Of a stretch of 64,000 bases of DNA, positions 1 to 9,871 are shown one piece after another. Below the pieces are notes generated by a model. It was not told where the DNA came from, ran no database searches, and was given only the letters and a program-made list of their open reading frames with translations. This DNA is from Opitutaceae bacterium TAV5. GTDB lineage: Bacteria > Verrucomicrobiota > Verrucomicrobiia > Opitutales > Opitutaceae. The stretch lies in contig CP007053.1 in NCBI GenBank assembly GCA_000242935.3, positions 5,627,001 to 5,691,000 of the forward strand, in the 5' to 3' direction. Position numbers and translations under genes: made by a program. Position 1 is the stretch's first letter. The number at the start of each line of letters is the position of its first letter.

Positions 1-6
1 AGCGAA

Positions 7-1053
7 ATGAAATCACGGTCCCAAAGTCTTCTGAAACGGATTGATTCCCATACGCATGTCGGCGTTGACCTGTTGTTCTGGTTTGGTGGCGGGCATCCGT
101 GCTCACAGGACTTGCCGGGATTGGTCACGGAAGGACGGAGGCTCGGGTTGTCGCGGTGGGTGGTGTTTCCGATGGTGACGCACTCGGCTCTGTCGATTGC
201 GGCCCTGAAGGCAGGGCGAATTGAGGCGGGTGCCGATGCGCTCGAGAAAATCCCGTACGCATGGGAGAACCGGCGGCTGTTGCAGGAGGTGAATGATCTT
301 TTCCCGGAGTTGGGGCAATGGACGATTCCCCTGGCGATGGTTGATCCCTCACGTGAACAAGCCGGTCAGGTCAAGGCACTGGAGTGCCTGAAAAACGAAT
401 ACCGGTTTTATGGCCTTAAAATACAGGCGACGATCATTCAGTCGCCGATCCTTGATTTGGCGGGAGCGGGACGCTGTTTGCTGGAATTTGCCGAAAGGGA
501 AAATCTGCCGGTGCTGATCCACACGAGCATCCATCCGGAAGATCCGTGGTCGCAGGTGGCGGACATTTTGACGGTGGTGCGGGCGTGGCCGGGTGTGAGA
601 TTTTGCCTCGCGCATTCGTGCCGGTTCGACCGTGACGGGCTGGATGAAGTCGCTCGTTTGCCGAATGCGTGGTTCGACTGTTCGGCCCATGTGATTCATT
701 GCCGGCTGGCCGCGCAGGATCATCCGGCGGTGGCGGTACGGGAACGGCGGTTTGAATCGGATTACCATGATCCGGTAAACGTGCTCGCCGAGCTGGCGAA
801 TGCGTATCCGGACAAGCTGATGTGGGGAAGCGACGCGCCGTTTTACAGCTATGTGTCTCCCGATCCCGGGGAAGGCTTGAAGCTGACGTGTTCCTACGAG
901 GAGGAGGCGCGCCCGCTGCTGGCTCTGCCGGAGGCAGTGCAGGAACGTATCTCATTTCATAATACGATGGCGTTTCTCGGCCTCGATGCGTTGCCGGATG
1001 CCGGGAACGAGGCGGAATCCGGAAGCGCGGGAGAAGGAAATGCGGTTTCATGA
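7..1053 (+). CDS. Amidohydrolase-2 family metal-dependent hydrolase
   Basis: 348-aa TIM-barrel amidohydrolase of the amidohydrolase-2 type, probably cytoplasmic. Seen: the metal-binding HxH pair early in the protein (RIDSHTHVG, His15 and His17), later histidines in VLIHTS and FCLAHSC, and a late Asp in MWGSDAPF, which is the expected order of the binuclear/mononuclear zinc ligands. No signal peptide. The stop overlaps the start of the next gene as ATGA, so the two are translationally coupled. The partner is an SMP-30-type lactonase, and such pairs occur in sugar-acid or lactone catabolism; the substrate cannot be read from sequence. The ATG lies 7 bp into the window with no stop before it, so the true start could lie upstream. 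Confidence 0.82.
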   Translation: MKSRSQSLLKRIDSHTHVGVDLLFWFGGGHPCSQDLPGLVTEGRRLGLSRWVVFPMVTHSALSIAALKAGRIEAGADALEKIPYAWENRRLLQEVNDLFPELGQWTIPLAMVDPSREQAGQVKALECLKNEYRFYGLKIQATIIQSPILDLAGAGRCLLEFAERENLPVLIHTSIHPEDPWSQVADILTVVRAWPGVRFCLAHSCRFDRDGLDEVARLPNAWFDCSAHVIHCRLAAQDHPAVAVRERRFESDYHDPVNVLAELANAYPDKLMWGSDAPFYSYVSPDPGEGLKLTCSYEEEARPLLALPEAVQERISFHNTMAFLGLDALPDAGNEAESGSAGEGNAVS

Positions 1054-1937
1054 CAAGAGTCCCGATTTCCCTGCTCCGGGGACATGCGCGTCTGGCGGAG
1101 GGGCCGTGGTGGCACGAAGAGGAAGGCTCGCTTTATTTCACCGACATCCCGGCGGGACGTTTATGGACGTTTGATCCGTCGACCGGGCAGGCGAAAATTT
1201 TCTGTGAGACGGAGTCGGATGCCGACGGTGAACGTGTGCCGATTGGCGGCTTCACCTTGCAGGAGGATGGAAGCTGGTTGCTGTTCCGGAAGGACGACGT
1301 GGCGCGCGTGGACGCGGCGGGAAGGCTGATCGCGATTTGGCCTGTCCGGCTGGACGGTGCCAGGCGCTTCAACGATGTGATCGCTGATCCTGCGGGCCGG
1401 GTTTACGCGGGAACGATCGGGGAAACGCCGGAGTCGGGAGGATTGTATCGATTCGACAGAAACGGCGCGGTTATCTGCATCTGTCGGGGAACAGGTTGCG
1501 CCAACGGACTGGCATTTTCCCCCGACGGGACCCGGCTCTACTGGACATGCACCACAACGCGAACGATCTACCGGTTCGACTATTGCCGTGAAACCGGATC
1601 GTTGACGAATCGGGTTCCGTTCTACGTATGCGCTGCGGATGAGGGCTGGCCGGATGGACTGACAATCGATGTGTCGGGGAACCTGTGGTCGGCACGATGG
1701 GGAACAGGAAAACTGTTTGTGATCTCGCCTGGAGGCAAAGAGGTGGAGCGTTTCCATTTTCCCGAGACGAACATTACATCGGCTGCATGGGGAGGCACCG
1801 GGCTGGCCGATCTCTACGTGACGGCGGCACGGGAAAACGGACAACCGGGCGAACACGATCTCTTCGTCATCCCTCAAGCCGGTTCCGGGCTTCCCGGATA
1901 TCGGTCCTCGCTCCCGCTTGATGGGGCAGCGCCTTAA
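1050..1937 (+). CDS. SMP-30/gluconolactonase family lactonase
   Basis: 295-aa six-bladed beta-propeller of the SMP-30/gluconolactonase/LRE family, which hydrolyses sugar lactones to acids using one divalent cation. The expected metal and catalytic residues are visible: Glu17 (LAEGPWWHE), Asn108 (RRFNDV), Asn152 (ANGLAFSPDG) and Asp202 (WPDGLTIDVSG). No export signal, so probably cytoplasmic. The start is supported by a purine-rich stretch (GGAGAAGGA) about 12 bp upstream and by the 4-bp ATGA overlap with the amidohydrolase. Family assignment is firm; which lactone it opens is unknown. Confidence 0.9.
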   Translation: MTRVPISLLRGHARLAEGPWWHEEEGSLYFTDIPAGRLWTFDPSTGQAKIFCETESDADGERVPIGGFTLQEDGSWLLFRKDDVARVDAAGRLIAIWPVRLDGARRFNDVIADPAGRVYAGTIGETPESGGLYRFDRNGAVICICRGTGCANGLAFSPDGTRLYWTCTTTRTIYRFDYCRETGSLTNRVPFYVCAADEGWPDGLTIDVSGNLWSARWGTGKLFVISPGGKEVERFHFPETNITSAAWGGTGLADLYVTAARENGQPGEHDLFVIPQAGSGLPGYRSSLPLDGAAP

Positions 1938-2369
1938 TTCCACAGACCATGCACGAATACGATAACGTGACCATGAGGCCGTTTCCCTCACAGGTAACTC
2001 CCGAAAACAATCCGAAAAGAACCCGATCCATATTTTGAAACGATAGCGTGCCCAGGGGCCTTGTTTCCGGATTCCTGGCGCGGGTATTACGTATCACATC
2101 GGCTGGCTTGCCGGCGTCACGGGCTCAAGGTGCTGCCGGTCTGCGTGCAGCGCTCCGAGTGGCTTTGAACCGTCGAAGGCGAGGATAGCATCCGGATACG
2201 TGGAAGGGCAGCGTGAGGAGCATGGCCGCGAACTGGTTGCGTAGGCGAGGGCAGCCCGGCCGCGGCGGGACAGGGAAGGGAGGGACGCGCAGGGTGCGGG
2301 CTGAAGTTCCGGACTACGTTTCACAACCTGACGCTACTCGGAGTCACACCCCGTATTTGTGGCTCCGGG
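1938..2369. other. Intergenic region with a weak CG-centred operator candidate
   Basis: 432 bp between the lactonase and the LacI gene, with no convincing coding sequence. The only structured element noticed is a CG-centred imperfect inverted repeat GTATTACGTATCAC at 2084-2097 (10 of 14 positions symmetric), the general shape of LacI-family operators. It is about 270 bp upstream of the regulator start. No promoter could be assigned with confidence. Confidence 0.3.
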
Positions 2370-3509
2370 ATGGACGCGGGGGGAGAGGTCTGTTCTGGTA
2401 TGCCGGGTATGGCATCCGGTTCTTCATCGGTTTCTTCCGGAAACCGGCTGCCAACGCTGCGGGACGTGGCGTTGGCGGCCGGCGTGTCGCGTTCGGCGGC
2501 GGCGCGCGTGCTGCTCGGCACGGGCGGCGAGCATGTGCGGGTGTCGGAGGAGACGCAGGCTCGTATCCGGGCGGCGGCGGCGCGGCTCGGCTATGCGCCC
2601 AACCGCCTTGCCCAGCAATTGCGCGGCGCCTCCAGCCGCACGCTCGGCGTGATTGTCGGTTCGGAAAACGTGCGGGTGATGGCGGAGCGCGTCTTTGCCC
2701 TGGAGCAGGCGGCGGCCGCGCGCGGCTACCGGTTGCTCGTCGGACGCGTGCCGGGGCCACAGATTGCGGAAACCGGCAAGATCGCCGCCGACGATCCGCT
2801 GGCGGGTTACGTGGCGGATTTTGCCGGGAGGGGAGTGGAATCGGTGCTGTGCCTGTTTGACCTCGCGCCGGGGCGCGATGCGTGGGCGAAGGCGGCGTTC
2901 GGGCGTTTCCGGAAAGTGGTTTTTCACGGGCGCGCCGCCTGGCGCGGCGGCCTGGCGGTGAAAACGGATACGGCGGCGGCCATCCGGGCGGCGGTCGATC
3001 ATGTGATCGCGCGCGGCAAAAAACGTCCGGCGCTCGCGCTCTGGAACGCGGCGCGCGACGAACTGATGGAGGTACGCCGGGCGGCATTCGCCGAGGCACT
3101 GGCGGCGCACGGTTTGCCCGCGGCGGCGGTCCGCGTATGGGACGCCGGCTCGGAAAGCGTGACGCCCGATCCGGCGACGATGGATCGCGGCGTGGAGGCG
3201 CTGGTCGGCACGGGCCGGGCGGATGCGATCCTGGCGTCGAACGACATCTGGGCGGTGCGCTTTATCCAGACCCTGAAGGCAAAGGGCCTGCGCGTGCCGG
3301 AAGATGTGGCGGTGATCGGCCACGACGATCTCGACATCGGCAGCGTGATCGAGCCGCCGCTGACAACGATCAACCCGAATCACGAGGCCTACGCGGAAGC
3401 CGCGCTGGCATTGCTGCTGCGCGTGGCGGAGAAAAACCGGCCTGTCATTCCGGCGTCGAGGAAAGTCATTATGGTTGCCCCTCGCCTTATGGTGCGGGGT
3501 TCGAGTTGA
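2370..3509 (+). CDS. LacI family transcriptional regulator
   Basis: 379-aa LacI/GalR-type repressor. The N-terminal helix-turn-helix with hinge is plain: LRDVALAAGVSRSAAARVL followed by RIRAAAARLGYAPNRLAQQLR. A periplasmic-binding-protein-like effector domain follows (ILASNDIWAVRFIQ; VAVIGHDDLDIGSVIEPPLTTI). The 30-residue extension before the HTH is unusual; an ATG at 2400 gives a more typical start and has AGAGG about 11 bp upstream. It lies downstream of the amidohydrolase/lactonase pair and convergent with the sodium symporter gene, so its regulon is not fixed by position. It is less similar to the two LacI proteins at 20584-22805 than they are to each other. Confidence 0.9.
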   Translation: MDAGGEVCSGMPGMASGSSSVSSGNRLPTLRDVALAAGVSRSAAARVLLGTGGEHVRVSEETQARIRAAAARLGYAPNRLAQQLRGASSRTLGVIVGSENVRVMAERVFALEQAAAARGYRLLVGRVPGPQIAETGKIAADDPLAGYVADFAGRGVESVLCLFDLAPGRDAWAKAAFGRFRKVVFHGRAAWRGGLAVKTDTAAAIRAAVDHVIARGKKRPALALWNAARDELMEVRRAAFAEALAAHGLPAAAVRVWDAGSESVTPDPATMDRGVEALVGTGRADAILASNDIWAVRFIQTLKAKGLRVPEDVAVIGHDDLDIGSVIEPPLTTINPNHEAYAEAALALLLRVAEKNRPVIPASRKVIMVAPRLMVRGSS

Positions 3510-3630
3510 GGCTGCATTTTTCCGGAGCGGGTATTGACCACAAAGGCGCCCTGTTTCGAATGTATCCGGTGACTAATACCTGATGAGGAAGAGGGATGGA
3601 GCATGCCCGGCGGCGTATGGAGCAGACGGT

Positions 3631-5655
3631 TTACCATGGTTTATGCCGCTCGACGGTGCCGTTGTCGGAGTTGTCGATTTTGTAGGTGGCGAGGGAACGA
3701 AAGAGGGCGCGGATGTCGTGGATGCCGCCCCAGGTGAACCAAATGCCGGTGACCACGGTAATGAGAATAGGCAGGGCGATACAGGCGACATGCCAGAAGC
3801 CGAGCCAGGTGTCGTTGCTCCAGGGCTTGATCCAGCTCACCCAACCCCACTGGCCGACCAGATTCCATGCCGAACCGAGAAGCATGATGCCAAACCAGAG
3901 AATGCTCCACGCAAAGAGGCTGCCGGTGATCCACTTGTCGCCCGTGGTAAAGTTTTCATCCACGCCGACGACGCGGGCAAACGTCCACTTTTTCCTCGGG
4001 ACGACAGGGCGTCCGTTGGCGTCGAGCGGAAGCTCCTCGCGGTGCAGCATCTTGTTGAGCGGATAATCCCGCCGGCAGGTGAGCAGTGAAAGGCTCACAT
4101 AAAGCGCGATGGCGATGAGCGTGCTGAAAAAGCCGATTTGAGCGCCGTTGAGGGTGAATACGGGAATCGGGGCGGCCCCGAGAAGATCGAGTATCCGGTT
4201 GATTGCGACAGCCAGAAAATCATCACCCCATATCTTGTAGCAAACAATGCCGCCGCCGGAGAGGATGGAGCCGGCAAGCATGGCCGCCCATGCCCCGGCG
4301 GTGGTTCCCTTTTTCCAGTAAAGTCCGCCGATGATCGCAGCACCGGCTCCACCCATGTAAACGGTCATGGTGACGGTGAACCACATGACGACGTATTCGG
4401 TGGATCGGAAAAATGCGCCAAACAAAAAGGCGAAAGCCGCCACGCCGGTGATGCACCAGCGCAACATGCGAATATGCCCCTTGGGCGAGGGCGGACGCTT
4501 GAGGCGCGGGAGAATGACGTCCTGCGCGAGGATGCCGCCCCAGGAATGCAGATGCGTGGAGTCGCCCCCAAAAATGCCCATGAGGAGGATGGCGCAGAGC
4601 GCGCCCTTGATGCCGACGGGCAGCATGTGCGAGAGGGCCACGGGGATGGTCATCTGCTTTTGAATCTGGGGCTGATCGATGCCGGCGATGGCTTCACGGG
4701 CGGCGACCGAAGAGGCGGCGAAGTCCGGATGGTTGAGCCACGTGAGCGCCCCCAGGGCGAGGAGCACCACAACTGCGCTTTTGCCGGACTCGCGCCAGCG
4801 GCCGAGGAGGCCGCCCATGCGCGCCTCGTGCGGGGTGGCTCCGGCGGCGTTGTAGGCGCTGGAGTTCTGCCAGGCCATGGTGCCGTAGGTGCCGATAAAA
4901 ACACCCATGAGCACGTACCACAGGTTAAAATCCTGCACGGCCCAGGCGTCGAACGGGTTGACCATGGAGTGATTGGGCGGGCGGGTGCCGATGAATTCGG
5001 CCATCTCGCTCCATTTGATCATGCAGAGCACGCCAATGATGATGACGATGTACATGATCTGGGAAAAAATACCCTCGATGCAGTCGGTGATCATCAGGGT
5101 GATGAGTCCGCCGGAAAGGGTGAGCGTGAGGGCGATGGCCAAAAAAATTCCCATCAAGGGAATGTAGGTGGGAAATGAATACGAGAAAACGGTCAGCTCC
5201 ACCGGCAACTGGAGAAAATAGACCATGAAGCGCGCGCCGATGGCGGGAATGATGCCGAAGTTGATCACGCCGGCGAGGAAGCCGAGGACGCCGGTGAAGA
5301 GGCGGAAGTTGCGGCTGTAGCGCATCTCAAAAAACTGGGCGAGCGTCATGGCCCTGGTTTCGCGGAAGCGATAGATGACGAAACCGAAGATGGCGACGAT
5401 GAGGCCGACCGGGATGGTGATCCAGCCCCACCAGGTCGGGACGAAACCGGACTGTGCGAAGATTTCCCAGAGGGCGACGAACACGACCGCTCCGGCCTGC
5501 ATTTCGCCCTTGGCGACGGCGAGCAGGTAGCGCCCGCCAACCCGTCCGCCCGAGACAAAGTGCGCCACGCTTTTCATGTGGCGATGCGTGACGATGCCGA
5601 TCGTGAGAATAATCAGTAGTGGTATGACAATGACGAGCCAGTCGAGCGTGTGCAT
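3631..5655 (-). CDS. Sodium:solute symporter (SSS family)
   Basis: 674-aa polytopic inner-membrane protein of the sodium:solute symporter family. Many hydrophobic helices are visible, beginning IVIPLLIILTIGIVTHRHM, with the family-typical early segment GRYLLAVAKGEMQAGAVVF and the loop RYSRNFRLFTG. A C-terminal extension with two further hydrophobic segments (ITGSLFAWSILWFGIML; IALPILITVVTGIWFTW) follows the core. It is a paralogue of the symporter at 37739-39811. It is the last gene of the long minus-strand glycan locus and is the obvious route for importing released products. No Shine-Dalgarno is present; the start is instead preceded directly by CCCTCCT on the coding strand. The substrate is inferred to be a sugar or sugar acid only from context. 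Confidence 0.9.
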   Translation of the reverse strand: MHTLDWLVIVIPLLIILTIGIVTHRHMKSVAHFVSGGRVGGRYLLAVAKGEMQAGAVVFVALWEIFAQSGFVPTWWGWITIPVGLIVAIFGFVIYRFRETRAMTLAQFFEMRYSRNFRLFTGVLGFLAGVINFGIIPAIGARFMVYFLQLPVELTVFSYSFPTYIPLMGIFLAIALTLTLSGGLITLMITDCIEGIFSQIMYIVIIIGVLCMIKWSEMAEFIGTRPPNHSMVNPFDAWAVQDFNLWYVLMGVFIGTYGTMAWQNSSAYNAAGATPHEARMGGLLGRWRESGKSAVVVLLALGALTWLNHPDFAASSVAAREAIAGIDQPQIQKQMTIPVALSHMLPVGIKGALCAILLMGIFGGDSTHLHSWGGILAQDVILPRLKRPPSPKGHIRMLRWCITGVAAFAFLFGAFFRSTEYVVMWFTVTMTVYMGGAGAAIIGGLYWKKGTTAGAWAAMLAGSILSGGGIVCYKIWGDDFLAVAINRILDLLGAAPIPVFTLNGAQIGFFSTLIAIALYVSLSLLTCRRDYPLNKMLHREELPLDANGRPVVPRKKWTFARVVGVDENFTTGDKWITGSLFAWSILWFGIMLLGSAWNLVGQWGWVSWIKPWSNDTWLGFWHVACIALPILITVVTGIWFTWGGIHDIRALFRSLATYKIDNSDNGTVERHKPW

Positions 5656-5692
5656 AGGAGGGATTAAAGGTGCTAAGGAAGTGTAATAGCCG

Positions 5693-5723
5693 CCTCCGGC
5701 TGAATCTGAATTTCAGCCGGAGG
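5693..5723 (-). other. Intercistronic hairpin between glycosidase and symporter genes
   Basis: A perfect 12-bp inverted repeat, CCTCCGGCTGAA at 5693-5704 against TTCAGCCGGAGG at 5712-5723, with a 7-nt loop. It lies between the glycosidase stop and the symporter start. No T-tract follows on either strand, so it is more likely an mRNA processing/stability element or partial attenuator than a full intrinsic terminator. Confidence 0.7.
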
Positions 5724-5770
5724 AAGTCAGAAAATTACGCACTGGTTTAGCGGCGTGAATGATAACCGAT

Positions 5771-8700
5771 TCAGGGAGTCAGCCTGACCCAGCGGTAAAG
5801 CTCGGGATTCCTTTCTCCCTCAATTCCACCGCCCCATTCCATGACTCGCAGCCGGGAACCCGAATCGTTGTCACTCAGCAGGACGGACATCCTGAACTCT
5901 TCTCCCGCCCGGGAGAGGACGCCAATCTTGTCGAAGGGAATCGTGAACGAATAGTTGATGGAGTTTGGTTCTGTCTTGATGGAGACAGGAACATCCCATC
6001 TCCCGGTTTTTCCATCGTCGGAATACACGCACCAGACGGAAGCCTTCCCCCCGGAATCGTTTGAGACGACGAACTCCACGTGCTGTTTTTGCTGCCCCAT
6101 AATGCCGATATGGATGGCATCGTTTTTCCACACGTTTGCGCCGGAGTTCGGGAAGCAGATATCGTCATCCCGTATCTTCCCGACAAAGCGAAGCCCGTTG
6201 GGCGACCACGACACGTCCAGCTTCCCTGAAAGGCTCTCCTCTCCTTCCCAACGGGGAGTATATTGATCATAGGCCAGTTCCCGGACCTGCTTGACCGATT
6301 GAAAGACAATCTGATTGCGCGATGAACTCCCTGGGGAAACAGCAAGAGCCACATCGAAAGAGAGCAACAAGTCGCCTTGATAAAGCACCCTTTTATCGGA
6401 AGCCGACTCCAGATTCAGCTTGGCCATGACGCGTTGCACTCCAATTTCAGCATCTGACCCTACCGATATTGGCAGCTGGATGATGCTGGTTCCGGAAGCC
6501 GGGATCGAAAACTCTCTTCGCTCATTACCGAGCCCTATTTTCCCGCTCACAGGAAGGTCGTAGGGGTTGCGCAGTTTGATGGAAATTTGTTTCCGCTCAC
6601 CTGGAACAAGGACGTTTCCGGAAACGACGTTCAATAAGGAAGCGGTTGTCTGGATCTCGTCTCGAGCGGACCGAATATAGAAGGGCAGCGGAAACGAGTT
6701 CAAATGCACAACACCTTCCCGGGGTTCGAGTGTCGTTTGGTTGCCCCAGATGTCTCCTGCCGTAACAGGCTTCGAAGATTTTATCGTGAAGGAAAATTCG
6801 TTCCCCCGAATCTTGGGCCAGCATACCCAAACATCTTCGCTTTCCCCTCGAAAGCCATAAGACTCCAGGCGGGAGTCCAACTGCTTATCCGGCAGGGGGC
6901 GGGTGTTGGCCAACTGGCGGATAAGCTCGTTGTAGGCAATGAAGGAGGGTTTGGGTTGGTTTTGGACAGTGACCAAGCCGAAGGAGTCGTCGGCATTGAG
7001 GTATTTGTCCGCATAGTCCTGCAACATGAACCAGATGTAGAACTCAAAATTCTTCCACTTCGAATAGGCCACCTTTTTCACCAGGACATCAGCCTGTTTG
7101 AGTGCGAGATGCATATCCCCATAGTAGGAGCGAAATCCCGACTCGGTATTGGCCATCGGCCGCGCGGCCGAATCGATCCAACTGTCCAGCAGGTCCACAA
7201 TTTTCTTGTAGTGATCGAGGTCCACATGGGCATGAAAGGCGGCAATGTCATAGTGAGGGCTGCCCTCCTGAAAAACCCTGTGCGAAAAGTCAGGTTTTTC
7301 CCGCGGATGAGTAAGCGCTCCCCCTCCGGTGGTGATCTTCACATGGGGTGCCTTAGCTCTTAGTGTTTCCCGAGCTGCTCTCAATCCCTGGATATAAAGA
7401 TCGGTTACTTCGCTGTCGTCATGGTGGTAGCTGATATCCGGCTCGTTGATAAACTCGAAATATTTTATTCCGGGGTTTCGTGCAATGAGGTCTCCTATTT
7501 TGGAGAAATGTTCTTCCAATATTGCCGTATTGATCGGCGGCCGTTTGGTGCTGAAGAAGCGACTGGCACGATCTGCATCGGAATAAATCCAGCCGGGGAA
7601 ATTGGATGCATACTCCATAAGGATATCGAGATTTGCATCGAGATAAGGCTTGAGCAGATTTTCATAGCCTTGAAAACCGATATTCCTGTTTCTGGCCTGT
7701 TCCAGCAGCACTCCAAGAATGCCGCTGCGTGTCATATCGACGCCAAGCAGCTTCATCCATTCCAAATGCAGGGCGGTCTCGGAGGGGGAATTGCGTATTT
7801 CCTGATCCTCTATGCCGAACCACATCGGGATCTTGTTGATACGCTGATTGTTTGGCTCGAAAACGGCAAACCAACCCTTATGATAAGTCCGGATTTTTTT
7901 ATCCTGCAATTCCAGTGCGATTTCCACCAGATAGGGACCTTTCTCCCAATCATTGCCCAGATTGAAAGATACCTTTTTCAGGCCGCCGGCCGGGAGCGAC
8001 AGATCCATGCTCCTGTCAGCCTTCTCGTTGCGGTGCTGGTCATAGACCTTCAGCGTGGCTTTGACCTTTGAGTCGGAAAACAGATTGTTGGCTATATTGT
8101 AATCCAGAACGACGTTTTCTTCCGGAAGGCTTTCCAGTTTTTTATAAATGGGAAATGCCTCCACTGGCGATCCGTTTTGGAAAACATCCCCAATGTAGCA
8201 GATGTCGTCGATGAGGACGGTTCCGCGTCCCCGCGCGCTTCCATGAAATGTGATGGAACGCAGGCTGACAAGATCATCGGATGGAGAAAATCTGGGGAAA
8301 TTCTGATCGTTGAACTCCAACCGATACCGCTGCCACTGGTTGCCTGACAGCTTGATCTTTTGTGATTTGAAGGTGCTCTTGGATTTGTTTTTCGAAAACT
8401 CGAATTCGAGCCAGCACTCATAACCTTGTGGATTGGCATCGAATTCAATGGCTTCCGGTCGCCGGACCTGTAGTTGATAAGCAGCGTTCTTCTCATAGAA
8501 CACCTGAGCAGGAAGGCTTTCGAAACTATAAACAAAGGCGCCGCAGTAGCCGTCCGGCCGGCCATCCTGCTTTATCGAACCGAAGGAAAACGGAAACGGG
8601 ACGCTTGCTCCGGGGGCATGTCCACTCTTCGTCCAGCCCATCCATGAAGAGATGTCGGAAAAGTCATCAATTCTGATGGTTCCTCTGCCTTCATCGGAAT

Positions 8701-8776
8701 TGGCATTGGCCAACGAGAAATTGAGGGCAAAAACAAATAAGGCGGATAGTGTGATTATTGCGATTTTCCGGAGCAT
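5771..8776 (-). CDS. Secreted clan GH-A-like glycoside hydrolase with C-terminal CBM9-like domain
   Basis: 1001-aa exported protein, start chosen at MLRKIAIITLSALFVFALN because a Sec signal peptide begins there. Order: signal peptide; a beta-rich domain beginning near RIDDFSDISSWMG; a middle TIM-barrel region entered at MWFGIEDQEIRN; and a C-terminal CBM9/DOMON-like domain (ELAYDQYTPRWEGEE through MEWGGGIEGERNPELYRWVRL). Putative catalytic glutamates are Glu445 in FEFINEPD (acid/base, NEP motif) and Glu545 in NTESGFRSY (nucleophile). It shares these motifs and the 100-residue spacing with the 1178-aa protein at 11558-15094, so they are paralogues. The closest fold is clan GH-A, possibly GH39-like; substrate unknown. 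The symporter gene follows it. Confidence 0.75.
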   Translation of the reverse strand: MLRKIAIITLSALFVFALNFSLANANSDEGRGTIRIDDFSDISSWMGWTKSGHAPGASVPFPFSFGSIKQDGRPDGYCGAFVYSFESLPAQVFYEKNAAYQLQVRRPEAIEFDANPQGYECWLEFEFSKNKSKSTFKSQKIKLSGNQWQRYRLEFNDQNFPRFSPSDDLVSLRSITFHGSARGRGTVLIDDICYIGDVFQNGSPVEAFPIYKKLESLPEENVVLDYNIANNLFSDSKVKATLKVYDQHRNEKADRSMDLSLPAGGLKKVSFNLGNDWEKGPYLVEIALELQDKKIRTYHKGWFAVFEPNNQRINKIPMWFGIEDQEIRNSPSETALHLEWMKLLGVDMTRSGILGVLLEQARNRNIGFQGYENLLKPYLDANLDILMEYASNFPGWIYSDADRASRFFSTKRPPINTAILEEHFSKIGDLIARNPGIKYFEFINEPDISYHHDDSEVTDLYIQGLRAARETLRAKAPHVKITTGGGALTHPREKPDFSHRVFQEGSPHYDIAAFHAHVDLDHYKKIVDLLDSWIDSAARPMANTESGFRSYYGDMHLALKQADVLVKKVAYSKWKNFEFYIWFMLQDYADKYLNADDSFGLVTVQNQPKPSFIAYNELIRQLANTRPLPDKQLDSRLESYGFRGESEDVWVCWPKIRGNEFSFTIKSSKPVTAGDIWGNQTTLEPREGVVHLNSFPLPFYIRSARDEIQTTASLLNVVSGNVLVPGERKQISIKLRNPYDLPVSGKIGLGNERREFSIPASGTSIIQLPISVGSDAEIGVQRVMAKLNLESASDKRVLYQGDLLLSFDVALAVSPGSSSRNQIVFQSVKQVRELAYDQYTPRWEGEESLSGKLDVSWSPNGLRFVGKIRDDDICFPNSGANVWKNDAIHIGIMGQQKQHVEFVVSNDSGGKASVWCVYSDDGKTGRWDVPVSIKTEPNSINYSFTIPFDKIGVLSRAGEEFRMSVLLSDNDSGSRLRVMEWGGGIEGERNPELYRWVRLTP

Positions 8777-8888
8777 GGTCTTTCGATGGGATTTAAACGA
8801 TTCGGTCGAGAGGTGGCTTCTCGCGTCGGTCTGGTGCTTGCTGAAGAAGATGGTATCGACCAAAATCATTGGAACAGTTAAGTCTTCC

Positions 8889-9728
8889 TCATTGCCGGAG
8901 CGCGCGCACCTTCCAGCGGCACAGCAAAATCGCAAACACAATGCCACCGATAAGAAGTGCGGATGTGGTGGGCTCAGGAACTACGGTGATCGTGAGATTG
9001 TCCATTCTGAAAGTGTTATTAGATGAGCCACCTTGATAGAAACTCCAGTATTGCGCGAGGCCGCTTCCGGCAACTGTCTGAGTCGCGCGCGCAACGGAAT
9101 CAAATGCCACTCCGCCTATATAAAGCTGCTGCGTATCAGCAGTAACCACCAGGCTTATGTCGTAATACAACGAAGTGCCCGCCCCGGTGGTATTGATAGT
9201 TCCAACTTCGGTCAGGATTCCGGTTTCATCGACATACCCCACGTAGAACGAATTCGCAGATAACGCAGTGAATTGATAAGCATTAAGGCCATTGTTAGTT
9301 GTCGTCCGTGCTCCGATTCTGAAAAAAGCACTGATGGTGGTTCCTATTGTCGGGGCTTGGAATTGGCCGATGTTGAGGATCAATTCCGTATGGCTTTCCA
9401 GGTCGTAAACCAGAGAATATGCATTTTGTCTGCCTGAGGCACCGTTCATATAACTTGAGCCAAACTGAGAAGTAAACGGAGTGGTGCCAACAGCGGTGTA
9501 TTGATCAGCTGCATTGGCAGCTGCATTGCCCTGCTGAGCACTCCAAACGGCATTGCCGTCCGAGGTGGTTTGCCCTAAAAACGTTGTTCCGGCTGTGCCT
9601 GAGATGAATGTCTCGGTTACCACGACTTGGGCCGAGGCCATCGTCGGAATCAAGCACGCCAAGGCGAGTGCCAGCAGCGGGAGTCGCGCAGTGGAGAATA
9701 TCGGAGCTTTCATATTTTTAGTTTTCAT
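8889..9728 (-). CDS. PEP-CTERM sorting domain protein
   Basis: 279-aa exported protein. Seen: an N-terminal signal peptide (LPLLALALACLIPTMASAQ), a Thr/Ser/Asn/Gly-rich beta-type body, and a C-terminal PEP-CTERM module: VPEPTTSAL, a hydrophobic helix, then the basic tail RWKVRALRQ. Such tails direct exosortase-dependent processing and surface retention. The body resembles LamG-like concanavalin folds but no catalytic motif is visible. It sits directly upstream of the glycosidase at 5771-8776 and beside a second secreted beta-rich protein (9872-10699). A second possible start is Met6. Role inferred: surface glycan binding or structural protein. Confidence 0.85.
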   Translation of the reverse strand: MKTKNMKAPIFSTARLPLLALALACLIPTMASAQVVVTETFISGTAGTTFLGQTTSDGNAVWSAQQGNAAANAADQYTAVGTTPFTSQFGSSYMNGASGRQNAYSLVYDLESHTELILNIGQFQAPTIGTTISAFFRIGARTTTNNGLNAYQFTALSANSFYVGYVDETGILTEVGTINTTGAGTSLYYDISLVVTADTQQLYIGGVAFDSVARATQTVAGSGLAQYWSFYQGGSSNNTFRMDNLTITVVPEPTTSALLIGGIVFAILLCRWKVRALRQ

Positions 9729-9871
9729 AGTCTGGGTGGATTTATGGATTGGTCGTTTTCGGAATTAAAACTGGATTGCTTCACTATAAAGTTAAGTTTC
9801 TTGGAGATTTTGGGAAAAATTACCGGAACCGGCATCGAAAGCGTGTGAGGGGATCTCTGTTAGTCATGGTG

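Noticed and set aside
4138-5178. 346-codon plus-strand frame inside the symporter gene
   Set aside because: Low-complexity mirror translation of a membrane protein; the opposite strand has a full SSS family protein.
5756-5773. TGAAT-N8-ATTCA element near the glycosidase stop as another LacI operator
   Set aside because: The arms are 8 bp apart rather than 2, the flanks do not match, and it overlaps the end of a coding region.
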